Positions 38,428 to 52,300 of a stretch of DNA of 64,000 nucleotides are shown piece by piece. How positions within the stretch are numbered: the stretch's first letter is position 1; each line of letters begins with the position of its first letter. Position numbers and translations under genes: made by a program. The stretch covers positions 310,001 to 374,000 of the forward strand of contig NW_025931866.1 of assembly GCF_000764305.2 (NCBI RefSeq), written 5' to 3'. The notes under the pieces are model-generated. The model did no database searches and was not told the origin of the DNA. It saw nothing but the letters and a program-made list of their open reading frames with translations. The DNA is from Hyalella azteca. Lineage: Eukaryota; Arthropoda; Malacostraca; Amphipoda; Hyalellidae.

Positions 38428-38721
38428 TCACTTTTTACGTTCTTCTTGTGAGCCTCCCGACGGGAATATCTTCACAGAACCACCATTATTCTCGCCCATA
38501 AATGTGAGGTGGCTGTGCGAAGGCCTGTTGGCCGCCCTCCGAGTCTCACTTAGTAATTGCGTAGTTGCTGTGCAGCGAGCCTTCTTCACGTCAATTAAAT
38601 CGTTAAGAAACTTTTCGAAGCTGTCGTAAAACTTTGACAGCTTACAATGCAGAGCTGTAATATATGCATCATCAGCAGTGGATTCTAAAGAAATAATTAA
38701 AGGTTGGTTTTCGTATGTCAT
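38428..38721 (-). CDS. unrecognised 97-aa ORF, possible exon
   Basis: A minus-strand frame opens with ATG at 38721-38719 and ends with TGA at 38430-38428. Residues 12-45 (from ESTADDAYITALH to the NDLIDVKKARC segment) are rich in helix-forming residues with regular hydrophobic spacing, and the C-terminus is polar and Gly/Ser-rich. That makes it more protein-like than most short frames here, but I recognise no family and see no clear splice sites or promoter. The plus strand is also open through much of it. It may be an exon, a pseudogene fragment or chance. Confidence 0.2.
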   Translation of the reverse strand: MTYENQPLIISLESTADDAYITALHCKLSKFYDSFEKFLNDLIDVKKARCTATTQLLSETRRAANRPSHSHLTFMGENNGGSVKIFPSGGSQEERKK

Positions 38722-38749
38722 AACACACCTTCGGCAGGGGCTCACACCA

Positions 38750-41700
38750 AAGGGTAATTTCCGTAAATGACCGTTAAAGTCGGCCTTTCTTAGCCGTTCT
38801 GGATAATGAGGTTAAATAGAAAACGTGGGTTTTGATGAATGCCTTTCACAGAAGCCGCGCCCGCATTACGCCGTGTTTCCTTGTAAGGAAATTGAATGAG
38901 GAAGTGAAAAAGCCATAGCATTCCATGCCGCTATATGGCTAGGAGCTTCTTGGCCTGAACGTTATGGCTTAGATGACAAGCGAGTTTGTACATGTCACGC
39001 GGTGGTGTAGTTGTGTCGCGATACCTCGTACCTCAGAGTTAAATACATGGGATTGAAAGATAAAATTTGTTGGAACAAATTCATTGCAATGAGAAAGGAT
39101 GATCTTACACACATTGATCTCATTTCGTCTCATAAAAAGTCGGTCCATTTACATTGTTTTAGTTTCTTATGTTAGTACAAGAAGAAACTCAGCTAAAATG
39201 GTAGAATCATATCGAAAGTAGAAAAATCATACTTTCACATATAAAAACAGCACATTTCACATTCCGACCAGGCAGCGGAATTGTCTCCGGAAACCAGCGA
39301 GGTTGAAACTCTAGTAATATAAACATTTTTTCGTCTAAAAATAAGCCATATCACAGTAAGTGTAGACTTGAGATATTTGTATGCAAGTCGGCAGAGAACC
39401 TGCATGAGTTGCCTCAGAATCAAAGAATTTAATTTCATCAGAGAGACATCCTTGCTGTGGCCTACCATAGCTTAACCACAACGGCGACGACGAGCTTCTG
39501 GTTGTCACTTCAACTGCTGCGTATCTTCATTTACGTTCACTGGACTGGTCTCTTATCAGAGGGCTGACGTACACGTCAGGTCCACAGATAGAGTGTGGTT
39601 GATGCAGCTGCTGACAGAGCAACAACGGTCACCGCTGCACCCTCATGTTATACATGTATTTTGTCAGTACAATATTATACGAGTACTTCAAGAATATTTT
39701 AGTTTGAAAATAAGCATACGTTAATAGAGATGAAACAAAACGAATCCCGCGCATTATTTTTATTAATCTACGAAAATTCAAATAGAAAGCGATAGCAATG
39801 CATTCAAAGAAGGCACTATGTGTTAATAATATACATATAAATATTTTATCATTGGTATAGTGGCTTCCCGAACCACTCATACATTTCATAAGAACAGCTC
39901 GCTGGTAATTAAAATACAAGTCAATATGTTCGGATTGAGTAAAAAAGGACATTGCGTTGATGAAAATTAAGGTTAGTTGGATTGAAGACTTTGAGATGAA
40001 AGAATTGATATATTGAGCGCTTGCACGGTTATGCATGGAGCTTCCTCAATGTAAAGAAGGTAATGAGCCTAAAGGGTTTTAAGTTTGAATATCTGAGTCC
40101 AAATTTCCTGCAAAGTAATGAAATCCGTATGAATGAATAATTTATTGCCTGAATGCCTAATTCTGAAAAAAATATATTCAGTGATGAAAATATAACAACT
40201 TTTGCACGGCAAATTAAAATCTTCCAAAACCAAACAGTTAACCATACGTAATATAAAGTAAAGAAGTATTTAAATCCAATTAAAAAAATTTTTGTCATAT
40301 ATGAAATGGGAGTAAAGTTTTTGTTGGTGCAATAATTAAAATAGTGGTACAATACGGAAAAAAGTTATACAAGAGAATACCCCATTTCTTAACTGAACAA
40401 GATTCATGGCTTCGATTAGAACAACAGTCGAGTATGTGACAGCGTCATCACTTACGCTCCTGACGAGCCGACGACTCCTCAAAAGTCCATGGAGTTCATC
40501 ATAAGTTAATTGACTACTGCCAGCTGCTCCATAAATTTTTCAAATTGAATATAGAAAATCAATTAAGAAAGGTGTAGCACGCGGGACCTAAAGTAAACAG
40601 TCCGCAATTAAGGGAAGGCACCGGATGCTTGGCTGGACTCCGTCTTGCCAATTTTCTTCTTTTCACGGACCCTGGGCTACGGGCCTCCATTGTGCTACTT
40701 TCCTTCTTACCAGGAGCTCTATTGTGCGCAGCGGTTAACTTTACGCCTCTGCCCCTTTCAATTTTTTACTTTCATGCTACGAATTTTCTCTGCAGGAACT
40801 TCTTCCTTATATCGTGACAAAAGATCCACGTCGACACCAGGCCATAATTGCTGCTCCGTCTGGTCCCAAAGAGCGCCAAGAAGTCTATCAAAAATTCAAC
40901 AATTTATGGTCACGTTTTAAACGCAAAATATATTTTCATGAAGGCCAGATTGTTTAATATCAGCATGGCAAATCATCTGATTTTTTAAGAGAAAAATTTC
41001 GAAAACGCATGAGTGTCTAGCATAAAGATTTATTAGTTGAGAATTCAAAGAAAATTGGATGAGTTTATGAAACATCCGAGTATGTAGCATGTTTCGTCGT
41101 TCGTGTTGCACATAAAATTTTTACTGACCTTCAAATAATTGCGATTTGTGGGAAAATACACCATTGTATGAATGAATGAACTAAATGTATTCATGATCGC
41201 ACAGGAAGACTCCCACTATCTGTCGCCTGCAATCTTCTTGCGCCCTAAGGAATTTCCAGTGGACTTCTCATGGAGTTTCATTTGTTGTCGTGGCTCAGCA
41301 TTGTCCAAAGTCTCGGTGTAATTGCGGTTGGAGGGACCAAGGTTTAATTTGCTGCTGTCTTCTGAGCTTTTCAATTTCCGCTTTCTGTTGAATGGAGCAT
41401 GAGAAGTATTCTTCGACAACTTGGAATTGGAACGACTAAAAGTTGTGCACAAGTAAATTCATGGAATAAGAAAGTCCTGATCGGATCGAAATATTTTGAT
41501 TGCACTAAAAATCAACTCCTATCACTAAAATCACTAAAAATCAACTCCTATGAATGAAAAATATTTAATAAATGATGTGATTATTGTTAGCTTGCGAAGA
41601 ATTGGTGTGTCTAGTAGGAATTTATATCGATCAAAATTGAGGTAAAAAATTTTACGTTTGGACATATCGATGAAAAATGGAACATGAAAAATTGCTGGAT

Positions 41701-44700
41701 ATTATTCAAACTTGGCGTCGTTGGAAGTTCAAGCTCCAGCCGAACGGCGGTTAAACGAGGTATTTTGGGAATCACATTCATCGTGGACCCAGGCCTGACT
41801 GGAAACATGAGTGTAAACATTCGCTACTTGAACTTGTCACAAATGTCGCCTCAGCTCCTTGACTTTAGTTTGCTGCTCCACTTCAAAGTTTCACTCCAGG
41901 TACTGGGGCTTTAGAAACAATGAAGTGCAAAAGTAGGATCAGGAGTTATGTAGATTGCATTTATGTTTAAGGGATTACATTTATCTCACATTTAGTTCGT
42001 AAAACGTCGTATGTGAACAGTTCAGTTCTATAGATCCGAAAAGGGGATCCCAGAAAAATACGCAGGGTTTAAGGGGACATTAGGAAATTTATTTCAAAGA
42101 ATCGATGCACAATCTATGGGAGTTTCTACCGTTACAAAGCAACCCCTTGACTAAGGTATCCTTAGCCTCGGTTATTTTCGCAACAACAATCCGGGTTGAT
42201 TTAGGCTAAAGTACGTCCCACTTTACGAATGAAACTGTGTTCAGACTAAACATTGAGATATAGCTGCGTTTGTTACTTGTCAATGACGAGCGCCTGGCTT
42301 AGAATAGGGACATGGACTCTAGGAAAGATCCCATATAGTGCAAACTCTCAGGTAACGCTACGATATTGATACAGGATTAGAACGCATTCAGTTGGGAGCG
42401 TGGTTCCAGATTTTGAAGATGGGACTAAACAAGTCAAGGGCAGATATGCTCCAAAAATGTCACTTCACTCGTACTTTTCTTTGCTTTAATACGCCATAGG
42501 TTCACGAACAAACTTCGTCCAGCCCAGCTTACGTACGAGGAGGTTATAGTCAGGAAAAAGTTTGCCTGTTTTTAATATTGGGCAAGATGCAGACATGAAC
42601 AGAATTTCGGAAAATAAAAACTCAAACAGCAAACAAGCATTTTAAATTTCTTAACTAAGCTAGTACTGAATCTTTTCCGTGCCAATATTCTGATTTGCCT
42701 GAACAAAAATTAATTCATATGAGAGGGTCATTCATAATACGCGACGGATGGAAATGATCGAAATGTGTATATATAATTGATGGAAATCATTCAGGAATAT
42801 CTTTTTTAATCAGAAAACCACTTTAAAATCCATCTGATGGTACATAATTCATGTGCTATTATCGCGAACACGAGTTCTGGCTTTCCTGTCATCTGTTACA
42901 TAAGTTTTCTTCAAAAATTATAGGGCTAATCAATTGATCAATACTCTAATAAATATGATGTGAATTACACTTGTATCTTGTTGTTACTCATCAACCTATT
43001 ACTTCTGTATTTAAATAATACATCGTCGTTCATCCAAACTGCATATTTGCAGTTATTGATGACAGGAAGGAATACCAATTTAATGAACATAATTTAAATT
43101 ACAAATGCGATAGAAAAATTCGATTTACGGTGCTCGGGGGATTGTCCTTGTCAGAAATAATTGACAGCCTCAGAAGTTATCTATGATGGATCGTATCAAC
43201 ACTTATTATAAATGCTTTATAAATCATGATAAATTTCAATTAAAAACGCACATTTTAAAAATGTCTGAATGAATAGAAATAGAAATAATAATAAAAAATC
43301 TCATGAATTTTGTCGTGTGTTTTTCTCGCACAAGGAAAAATACTTTTGTTTTTGGATTTTCCACAGGTGCAAAAATGTTCTCTTTTAATTATCAATTCCA
43401 AGTTCATAATTCCACGTTCCAAATTTATCATAAATTTTGATAAAAACTTCAGCCCTGCTCTAGATAATGCTTTCCGAGGAGCTATTAAAATCACAAACAC
43501 GTTCAGTGATATTACGTGCGTGTGAAAAACGATACCTGGTCCAGCAGCTTTTTAAACGATCTCGTGCCGGGCAAAAATATTAGAGGTAAAATAGGCGCTA
43601 GAGCTGTCGCCATACCTGGGGTCATTATATCTTACAAGTTACGATTCTAAATGGATAGGAAGATCGCTCGTATCCTGACAGTTGTTCTAACTTCAACTAT
43701 TCACCATACGAATACGGAGGCGATTCAATACAAGGTTTACTTCATGTTAGCAAAAAATGGGATGTGATTCGCTGGAAGGAGAGGCCGACGCGCTGCCCGT
43801 TTTCTGTTATGCGCCAATAGCTCTTAAAGAAAACTGCCCTGGCTGAGGAAACTCTTCGGGAAAACGTTGCCAGAGTTCACAGATGGATGCAAGTTGCTTC
43901 AAGCTCGGTTTTTAGTGCTGAATGTTTTCTCAATGATAAATGAATGATGAATGAATGAAAGAATGTTATTGAATCATTTGAAAATAATTGTTCGGCATTA
44001 TAGCAACAACTATTTCAATTCAATTTCGATACAGATAAAAGCGTCTTATATAGTTATTTGAACTCCGAGCAGGCGTGTCAAGTGTTGTCGCCAATTCTCA
44101 ATATTCTTATGACTGTTAAACGAATTTTGGTTCTTAAAATTCCCATGGCTTCATGCTTCTATTGCATACATGCCCATAGAAAATAGCATACGCTTGCTAA
44201 ACCAGGCTATGTTTGTTGCAATGGAACCTGCGACAAACGATAGAAGCGCAGTGAGAATAACGCAGTGAGAATAACTTTTGATCAACTCTAAAAATAAATA
44301 GTATAAATGATTGTGGGCAACGCAGAGTGCAGTAAGAGGTAGTAAAGGAGTGTGAAGAGAAAATAATTAAATGCGAAGAGAAAATGATTAATTAAGTTAT
44401 TATTTTTACCAAATTATTATATGCCCATGGTAATGAGTAATGCCAGTAGATATTCTCTACTGAGCGTTCCCAGTGCACGTACAAATACAAGTTGTATTTT
44501 GCATTTGATTATATGGTATAATTCAAGTTAATAATAACGAATTGTATTAACGTAAGCAGCCTATGCTTGCATCCTGCCATTCTGTAAGAAAAATGAAAAT
44601 TTGTAATTGAGATATCGTCAAAAAATTGTTCAGCTCGCAGAGCGATCGTTCACAGGATTTCAAAATTCGTTTCATGCACAAATTTTGAATACCTTTAGTT

Positions 44701-46776
44701 GTTACAAAAGAGTTATTTCACTCGAATTGAATTTACCATGCTTTATGTATACAAAATAAAGGCTAATCAGCATTCCAACGCAATTGTTCCTAAAGATAAA
44801 ACAGAAACCGAAAAAATGATATTACGCCACATGCAGCATACACGCAATAAGCAAGAAACTTCATAAATTAGCAACCGTTAAAAAAAATTCTGCGGAATTG
44901 GACATGTGGATTTCGCTTTCGTATATGTACTTAATAGTTTTACCTCAATGAGTGTGTTCGAAAAATGATATTTGTATCAATGTTTATATTTGAAGCTGAG
45001 GGCAACACAACCAATGCTTCAGTATGCAGTTGTAAAATTTTCTAGCGACTATTAGAGTCAACAAACCTTTTGACTGACCTTTTCTCCTCTCAATGTACGG
45101 CATCACGGGAATAGCCTGCTAAATTAAATTACGTCAATGCTATCATATATGTTTTCGATAAAATATAGCTAAGCCAGGAATTTACGGTTGAGCAAATTTT
45201 GCATATGTACGCGATGAAACATAGCAGGAACGTATCACAAAGATATATTAGAGCAAGCGGCTCAGCGCTAAAGTGGCTTAGGATATCGTCTGGTTTGGAA
45301 CAATGAGGCGTATTGTTTCGGTTTATTGCCTTGGCAGCAGAGAAGAGACTGCAGGTCTCAATACATGCGCGTTTCAAAGCAACACGGCGACGGTCGGCGC
45401 CTGATAAGCGTCACCTTTAGAGCTAAACCATTGTTCTCAATAACAAGCTAACCTATTGACACTTGCGACACTGGGGCAACGGCGAATTGGTGAATTTTTT
45501 ACTTCACCTTCGTTTAGACCCGGATTTTGCAATACGTTTGACTGTCCTGCATGCAACGCTTCAATGCTAACGAAGCAAAATTGATTTTATTACCTTTGAC
45601 CCCGTCTGTTTGCTGTGGGAGGTCTAAATTTTCAAAGCTTCGATCCAAGGAGCGCTATGCATGCAAAAATTGATATTATCTCGAGCTTTGCACGCATTTA
45701 TGTGTTTAAAACATAGGAGGTACTAAAATCTAACTTTTTTTTAAGAAATATTATATGTCACAATATTAATACGTTTACCATAGATTTTTTTAAGAACTAA
45801 GCTGTCATTGAATCATAGCTGTGTCCTTAATCAAATATCACTTCTTTATATTCAAGGCATGAAACATTACTGTTAAATTTATAGGGTAATTCGTTACAAT
45901 AGATTGCTCTATCACACAGGAAATACCTCTCGAAGCAAATACTAGAATATTTGCATCGCAAGTCTCCATTCAAGGATTATTGAGACAATGCCTCTACAGG
46001 GTATGCTAAACAGTTATTTTATCTTAATTTATAAGAACAACTTTTTACTCCGTACCTCACGGTTGAAGTTTGTTATAAGATATTAGTTGAATTTTACTAG
46101 ATAAAGTAATAGGTTCCTTAATTAGCAAGAATATATTTTGCCGAAACCAAGTACATTACAAAGATAAGGATGCCTGAGCAAACAAACCGTCTAGGCCACC
46201 GTACGCTCGTTTAGATCAAGACTAACTTGAAAAAGTCGGCTTTACCGTTGCTCTTTATATTCTAAACCATCGACTAAAAACTAAACTAAAATCTATTCGG
46301 ATAAATCCGGATTCAGAATTTTCAATGTTCTTAGTGTAGATTAACATGCGCTTATCATTAACTTGTAACACTTGTTTGCCCAAATTGGTAGTCGAACAAG
46401 AATTTAAAATCAAAGAAAACGTCGAGCACATTTCTCATACCCTCATCGAAAACATTTCGAATGTAAGCCCCACAATCAGCAACAGATAGGACCTTCAATA
46501 GAAAAAGCAATTTTAGATAAAAAAATAAAACCCAATTTCCGAATGAACGAGTTAATTAAGGAAATGCAAAATTGATAGAATAGAGAGAATCAGTAGTAGT
46601 GGGAAACCTACTAGTATTTGCAGCACTTTCCTCAACTTTGGTCGTTAGAAACAATGTCCAGGGTGTGAATGGACTCATATTCATTATTCATGAACGATTT
46701 TCTGAATGATAACTTGAATGTGTTGCTGGTTAATAATTTCAAATTTGTCCCTTCTTCAGAAATAAGGACGTTAAAG
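38750..46776. other. intergenic or intronic DNA, no gene recognised
   Basis: About 8 kb without a supported gene. Small duplications occur at 41503-41551 (a 20-bp word beginning CACTAAAAATCAACTCC, twice, 29 bp apart) and about 44247-44274 (CGCAGTGAGAATAA twice). AATGAATGA-type words cluster at about 43935-43965. Confidence 0.55.
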
Positions 46777-46956
46777 CTACTCGGACACGTCCTTCTCTAG
46801 CTTATGAATACGATTGCGTGCATCTGGGTTGCGTGCACCTGGGTTGCAGGCATCTGGGTTGCGTACATCTGGGTTGCGTGCATCTGGGTTGCGTGCATCT
46901 GGGTTGCGTGCATCTGGGTTGCATGCATCTGGGTGCCTCAGCAAACGTCTCGCCAT
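46777..46956 (-). CDS. candidate 59-aa NPDAR pentapeptide-repeat ORF
   Basis: The frame starts at an ATG (46956-46954) in a near-ideal context, GTCGCCATGGCG. After RRLLRHPDA it reads as eight tandem pentapeptides (NPDAR, with variants NPDVR, NPDAC and NPGAR) and ends NRIHKLEKDVSE before a stop. The repeats come from an exact 15-bp DNA minisatellite on the plus strand (46816-46935). The plus strand is also open, but only from a non-ATG codon. No known domain matches. A minisatellite with a multiple-of-3 period and no stop gives open frames trivially, so only expression data would settle it. Confidence 0.2.
   Translation of the reverse strand: MARRLLRHPDACNPDARNPDARNPDARNPDVRNPDACNPGARNPDARNRIHKLEKDVSE
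46816..46935. repeat. 15-bp minisatellite, exactly 8 copies
   Basis: GCGTGCATCTGGGTT units start at 46816, 46831, 46846, 46861, 46876, 46891, 46906 and 46921. Variants are single substitutions (GCACCTG, GCAGGCA, GCGTACA, GCATGCA). No indels occur, so the frame is kept throughout. Confidence 0.95.
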
Positions 46957-47049
46957 GGCGACGCAGCTAAGCACTTCTAAAAAGTGGAACAGTCACTACA
47001 CGTGGGACCTAGCGAATATTATTTTTCCTGAAATTAAAATTGACTGATT

Positions 47050-48770
47050 ACTAAGATAATTTAGTACTTGCGAATGTTTTGGTTCCCATATCGGTATTCC
47101 CAATGTTTTGTTCGTTGAAATTTTATTTACCTTAGTAGCAATCGGAACTGTAATCATTTCAATACAGCGTCAATCGCAGGTTGAAAATAAAGGCATTGGT
47201 TTTCAATGTGAATCGTGGACTAATTAATGATCGAAATATTGCACTAATATAGAAGTTCATTTGCCTAAATAGCGTTTCCCGAAGGCTTTTGAAACTTTTT
47301 TGCTTCGGAATTTACGCCGGATCTAAAGGCTGGTCGCGACAGTGAAATTTTTTTTTTTTTATATAATTGAATTATAATGCTTCGGGTATGTAGAAAACAC
47401 ACCTCCCAGCCTGAGCACCAATTGAATTTTGATTTGAGTCACTTCACTCTAGACTTATTTTTCTATTCTTGTCTCCTTGCATTTGAATGCTTCACTTCCA
47501 CACGTTTCACCAGCCAATGTGGCAGTACATTGTTGAAAGAAAAGTAAAATTGGTTTCAGAAGAACATGCATTTCACAACCTGGTCACCATATTGCAGTTC
47601 AGTAAGTACCAGTGAAATCGGTTGTCAGTGATAAATTCTTCGCCTCACTCCTTAAAGTCTAGTGCACCGCAACTCTGAAAAGACAAAAATTTATCGTAAC
47701 CCAATTAATGTGATGAAAAGGAGCTCAAAATAGGCGCAGATGGAACCAAGATCTAAAATTACGTTGAGGTCGACACCAAGAATCTGACGCCCTTAATTGG
47801 CTTCGGTAGTTCCCGTTTATTTTCTATTTTTATATCAAATTTTATATTTATTCTAAACGCTAGCCTAATGAAGGCTAAACTTCCAAAGTAATCAATTAAT
47901 TAGTTCTCAATTAATTAATTCAAGTCTCATCAACTAAGCAAAATGTTTCGTAATCTCAAATCGCAATAATAATTTGAATGCAAATTGTTAGAATTTGTTT
48001 AGGAAACTGCCAGTGAGTCACATAATAGTACTTAATAAAGATCAATTCATGCTTGGTGACAGAAATTAGTACACTTGAAGAACATAAAAATTTCTTTAAT
48101 TATTTAATCACATTTCTTCGTTGCTTGCTATTTTCGTGTAAAAATAACGCAGAATAATCAAATTAAAGCCTTACTAATCAAGTTGGATCCAAACCCCAGT
48201 GGTCCGAAAAATTACGTGTTTATAATTAGGTTAATGCATTAAACAGTTCTTCATTATAGCATCACAAACTATGTATGTTCAGTGTAGCACAATGTTCAGT
48301 AACTGCGCCCTTTTACTCGCCCGCTGATAATACCGTTCATCACCCAACAGAGATAACGTCATTGAAGAATCTGTTGGAATGAGAGCTGATCTCTATAGGT
48401 ATAGCGAATTAATGGTGGAATTATACAAAATATAAATAATTGAAGGAACATTCTCTTGTGCAAGTTTTTGAAGTTTTCCATTCTAATCTTTTGATGACCA
48501 AATGAGGTTAGTTATATACAAATTAATTAGTGAAAGTGAATCCTTGATTTCATCGAGCACAGTCGAGCATCGAGTTGGGTCGAAAATTGAACCATAAATA
48601 CTTGATTTCATACAAATTCTGAAATAATAAGAACTATGAAATATCACGGAGAATTGAAATAAATCTCAACATAAACCTTTTTCCACTAACCCAGCATGCA
48701 GTTTCTAACATAATTTTTAGCGATGTTGGCATCTCCTGGGTTTCAAAGATGTATCGTAGCACGTGACGTG
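47050..48770. other. intergenic DNA, nothing recognised
   Basis: AT-rich, with a T-run near 47349-47360; no gene or repeat supported. Confidence 0.55.
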
Positions 48771-49352
48771 TGCAGCACGGTATCGTGGCGGGGTGATATG
48801 GGGTGATGACTTCATTGATGTAGTTACCTGTCGTGTGCCGGTGCACGGTATCGTGGCGGGATGATAAGGGGTGATGACTTCATTGATGTAGTTACCTGTC
48901 GTGTGCCGGTGCACGGTATCGTGGCGGGATGATAAGGGGTGATGACTTCATTGATGTAATTACCTGTCGTGTGCCGGTGCACGGTATCGTGGCGGGATGA
49001 TAAGGGGTGATGACTCCATTGATGTAGTTACCTGCCGTGTGCCGGTGCACGGTATCGTGGCGGGATGATAAGGGGTGATGACTCCATTGATGTGGTTACC
49101 TGCCGTGTGCCGGTGCACGGTATCGTGGCGGGATGATAAGGGGTGATGACTCCATTGATGTAGTTACCTGTCGTGTGCCGGTGCACGGTATCGTGGCGGG
49201 ATGATAAGGGGTGATGACTCCATTGATGTAGTTACCTGTCGTGTGCCGGTCGGTGCACGGTATCGTGGCGGGATGATAAGGGGTGATGACTCCATTGATG
49301 TAGTTACCTGTCGTGCACCGGTGCACGGTATCGTGGCGGGATGATATGGGGT
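48771..49352. repeat. 68-bp minisatellite, about 8.5 copies
   Basis: GTGCACGGTATCGTGGCGGG starts at 48841, 48909, 48977, 49045, 49113 and 49181 at exact 68-bp steps. One unit then gains 4 bp (GGTCGGTGCACG, next start 49253) and the last full start is 49321. The first copy (from about 48771) is incomplete and reads GATATGG in place of GATAAGG, as does the terminal partial copy. Middle units differ by only one to three bases. The period is not a multiple of 3, so the minus-strand ORFs over it are not coding. Confidence 0.96.
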
Positions 49353-49359
49353 GGCGCGG

Positions 49360-52300
49360 AAACAAGTACTTGACTTTGATCTCGAGCGCTGGTGACGCCT
49401 ATATGACTGAACCTGACATTAGGCCTACATTGCCTTGCCTCCCAATATAACGGAGACCTTTTGTCTATCAAATTTATTCGGGATGTCTCCATATTAGTAA
49501 TTGGGATAATTTGTTTCAAGACATTTGCATTCTACTATTGACCAGGAATACTAAATTGTCGAACAAGACGTGCTAAGTCGAAATTAAGTTGCTAAATTTG
49601 TTTATGTTTACCGATCCAATTGATATTCCTATTTTCAAGTAATTTTTAATTTTAAAAGATAATTTATGGAACCAGCGTTGAAAATTACCTTGATTTGGTG
49701 CATTTCAAAGTTGATTATTTCTCCCATCTTTTTGTCCGGTGATATTGGTTTGAAACTGCCATATATTTCGCAGGTCTGGTGCAGAAGATTTATTGCGTAT
49801 TTAAATTCCGTAATTATTAACTCCGCAGCGAAGAATAACTAACGAAACTCTGTTCGTTTATTGAACATGTATTCTTTACACAATTTGTTTTATTATACGT
49901 TGTTAATATTTATGTCGTTTTAAAATCTCTAGAATTTATTGATGAACCAATGTTGGTTATATGGATGTCGATGGCTGAAAGTTGGTTATTAGAAATGTAT
50001 ACATATTATTTTAGTTTTTATTCAATTAAACGCTTCAATTTAGATAAAAAAATTATTTATTTGTATTATAATTTGTAGAAGAAAGCCTTTTCAAGTTTGA
50101 TTTTTCTGGCAGGAAAAAAGTAATTATTATTATATTATATATTCTATTATTATATCACATAGTAATTATAATTATTATCAATTCATCGATCAGATTTGGA
50201 GCGCTCTACAGGTTCAAACAGACACATCAGCTCAAATAACATATCAGCTTAATTCTCCAATGCTTTTAGGCGCACGAGTTCGGCAGGGCAATAAATGATT
50301 GAAGATAAAGTTTTAACGCCAGCTGAAGCTCTGATATCCGAATTAATGTCGTCTAACTGCCTAAACTATCTATCATATTGTCAGCGGTAGAACGTTGTCG
50401 TATCGTGTGAAGAACTTTCTTGGGATTGAGAAAGCCAATTCGCATATAAACAGAGCTATGTTATCTCGCTGGCTTTAGAATGGTTCACTTAGTTAACTCA
50501 CACACAATATAATTTGATAAGCGATTCATTGACTTCTATGATTTGAAAGCGATTCTATTGTTTAATTGGTGAATATATTTCAATTGTTTCCATTCATTAA
50601 TTGTTATCTCCATCATAAGCTGCCGATTTCGCCGAATTCCAATTTTCTGCACTGCCGAGATTATTTTGACGCTTAGGCTGCGAGAATATTGTAAAATGAT
50701 CAGTCCAAATTTTTCAATATTAACGAAATCGTTTAAAATAAAATTTCTTATTTTACTAACTGAATTGAATCATGCATATTAAATAAACTGAGTAGACCGA
50801 AGTACTTACATGTTTAACTCAACTGTTTTCTACAATAAAAAGTCTTCTTCAGCGAGCCACGGACTCAGGCTGAGCAGCAACTCGCAGTAAAACAAGAAGA
50901 GGTAACAATAGAATTACGTTAGAATTTCCATAAGATCTTAGATCGACAACTTGAAAAAAAATCATATATCGATGAAAAAAACGTAGACGCCATAGGATCG
51001 CAGAATGCTGATAGCATCTACTGAGTGTGAATCTAGCATGGAAAATATAGAGCACTATAGCTTCGAGTGACAGACAGTCAAATCGGTCGTCGGGATCTAT
51101 GTCTCAATGTAGATGAAAGGTGCATATGCGAACATTACCATAACACGGAGAGGTGAGAGTTCGGTAAGCTGGGCATCTGTAACAATATAATGATGTGGTT
51201 GGGGTTTGATAGAGCCATGTTGAATATCAGGTTTTGATGCCATCAGGCAAGCAGTATTCTATGTTTTTTCTCGCGCATATAAATATTTTCAGTGAAAGCG
51301 ACGCATACTCAGGTGGCAGTGATTGCAGAAAATGTTTACATTCCGGTGTATAGACTTTTTTAAAGTAATGCAAAAAAAGGATTGCTGCTGTCATGTGTTA
51401 AAGCATTGCTCTAGTGATCTAATCTAAATATATAAAGTTTCGACATTAAACATATTACAAGCATTTTCAGGAGCCAATTTCCCGTAACAACCCACAATTT
51501 AATTATAAATACATAAGATCGTGTTTGGGACAGTACCGTACCTATAGAGTACTCCACCTCGAGTGCTCTATAAACAAATAATTACAACTTTTGCATATGG
51601 CGAGCTACCTAAATAGAAAACTACATTCATAGTGTCGTCTAATCTCCAGGCATATCCTAAATAGAGCAAAATCCTTAGATTCTAGCAGCCCAGTTCTAGC
51701 GTCGTCTCGTGGCCCAGTTCTGGAATTCCACCCTTGAACTTGACCGATGCTCAAGGCCCTAAAAAAGTACCAGTTTTTCTGGTGGAATTAGGAAAACAAA
51801 CTCTCATCAAGTATGGAGGATGTTTTTGACAAGGCGCATTCAACTACTCAGTAGAATTAATTAAGGTTTGTTGGAAGTTTTGTGTAGTAACGCCGTTTGG
51901 GACTTACAAAAGACATAACAAACGACCCTGTCCTTCACGTCTGTTCTGGCCTATCATTACGTACTGTTCGCCATGCCTTTATAACCTGGAACCAAGCAAA
52001 GGACACCGCCTTAATTGTGAGGACGAAGAAAAAGATTTGTGAAGGAAATTTCTTGTGTACACTGAAGATATGAATTTTACGCAGTTTCCTGGAAATTGCT
52101 CTTGCATTATGCTTCCGTTGTCAACCTTCTTTCCTACGATGTGCATTAATTACCATTCAATCAATATAGTCATGCAAATCATAATCTAATTTTTCGTCGT
52201 TGCACTAAATATTTATGAGGTCAACAGTCAAGTATTGAATTTCTGAAGAGATTTTATGCCAAATTCGAATAAAATCTAAGAATTTATGTCGAAACTCAAA

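Noticed and set aside
40249..40268. miR-1-like word GTAAAGAAGTAT
   Set aside because: The seed region (GGAATG) is missing and no precursor stem is visible.
40629..40817. Hydrophobic plus-strand frame resembling a membrane segment
   Set aside because: It starts at TTG, overlaps another open frame and has no recognised domain.
48634..49519. Repetitive minus-strand ORFs (HTTGNYIN...) and a CRISPR-like look
   Set aside because: The 68-bp units are contiguous tandem repeats without unique spacers, so this is not a CRISPR array. The period is not divisible by 3, so the frames are not conserved.
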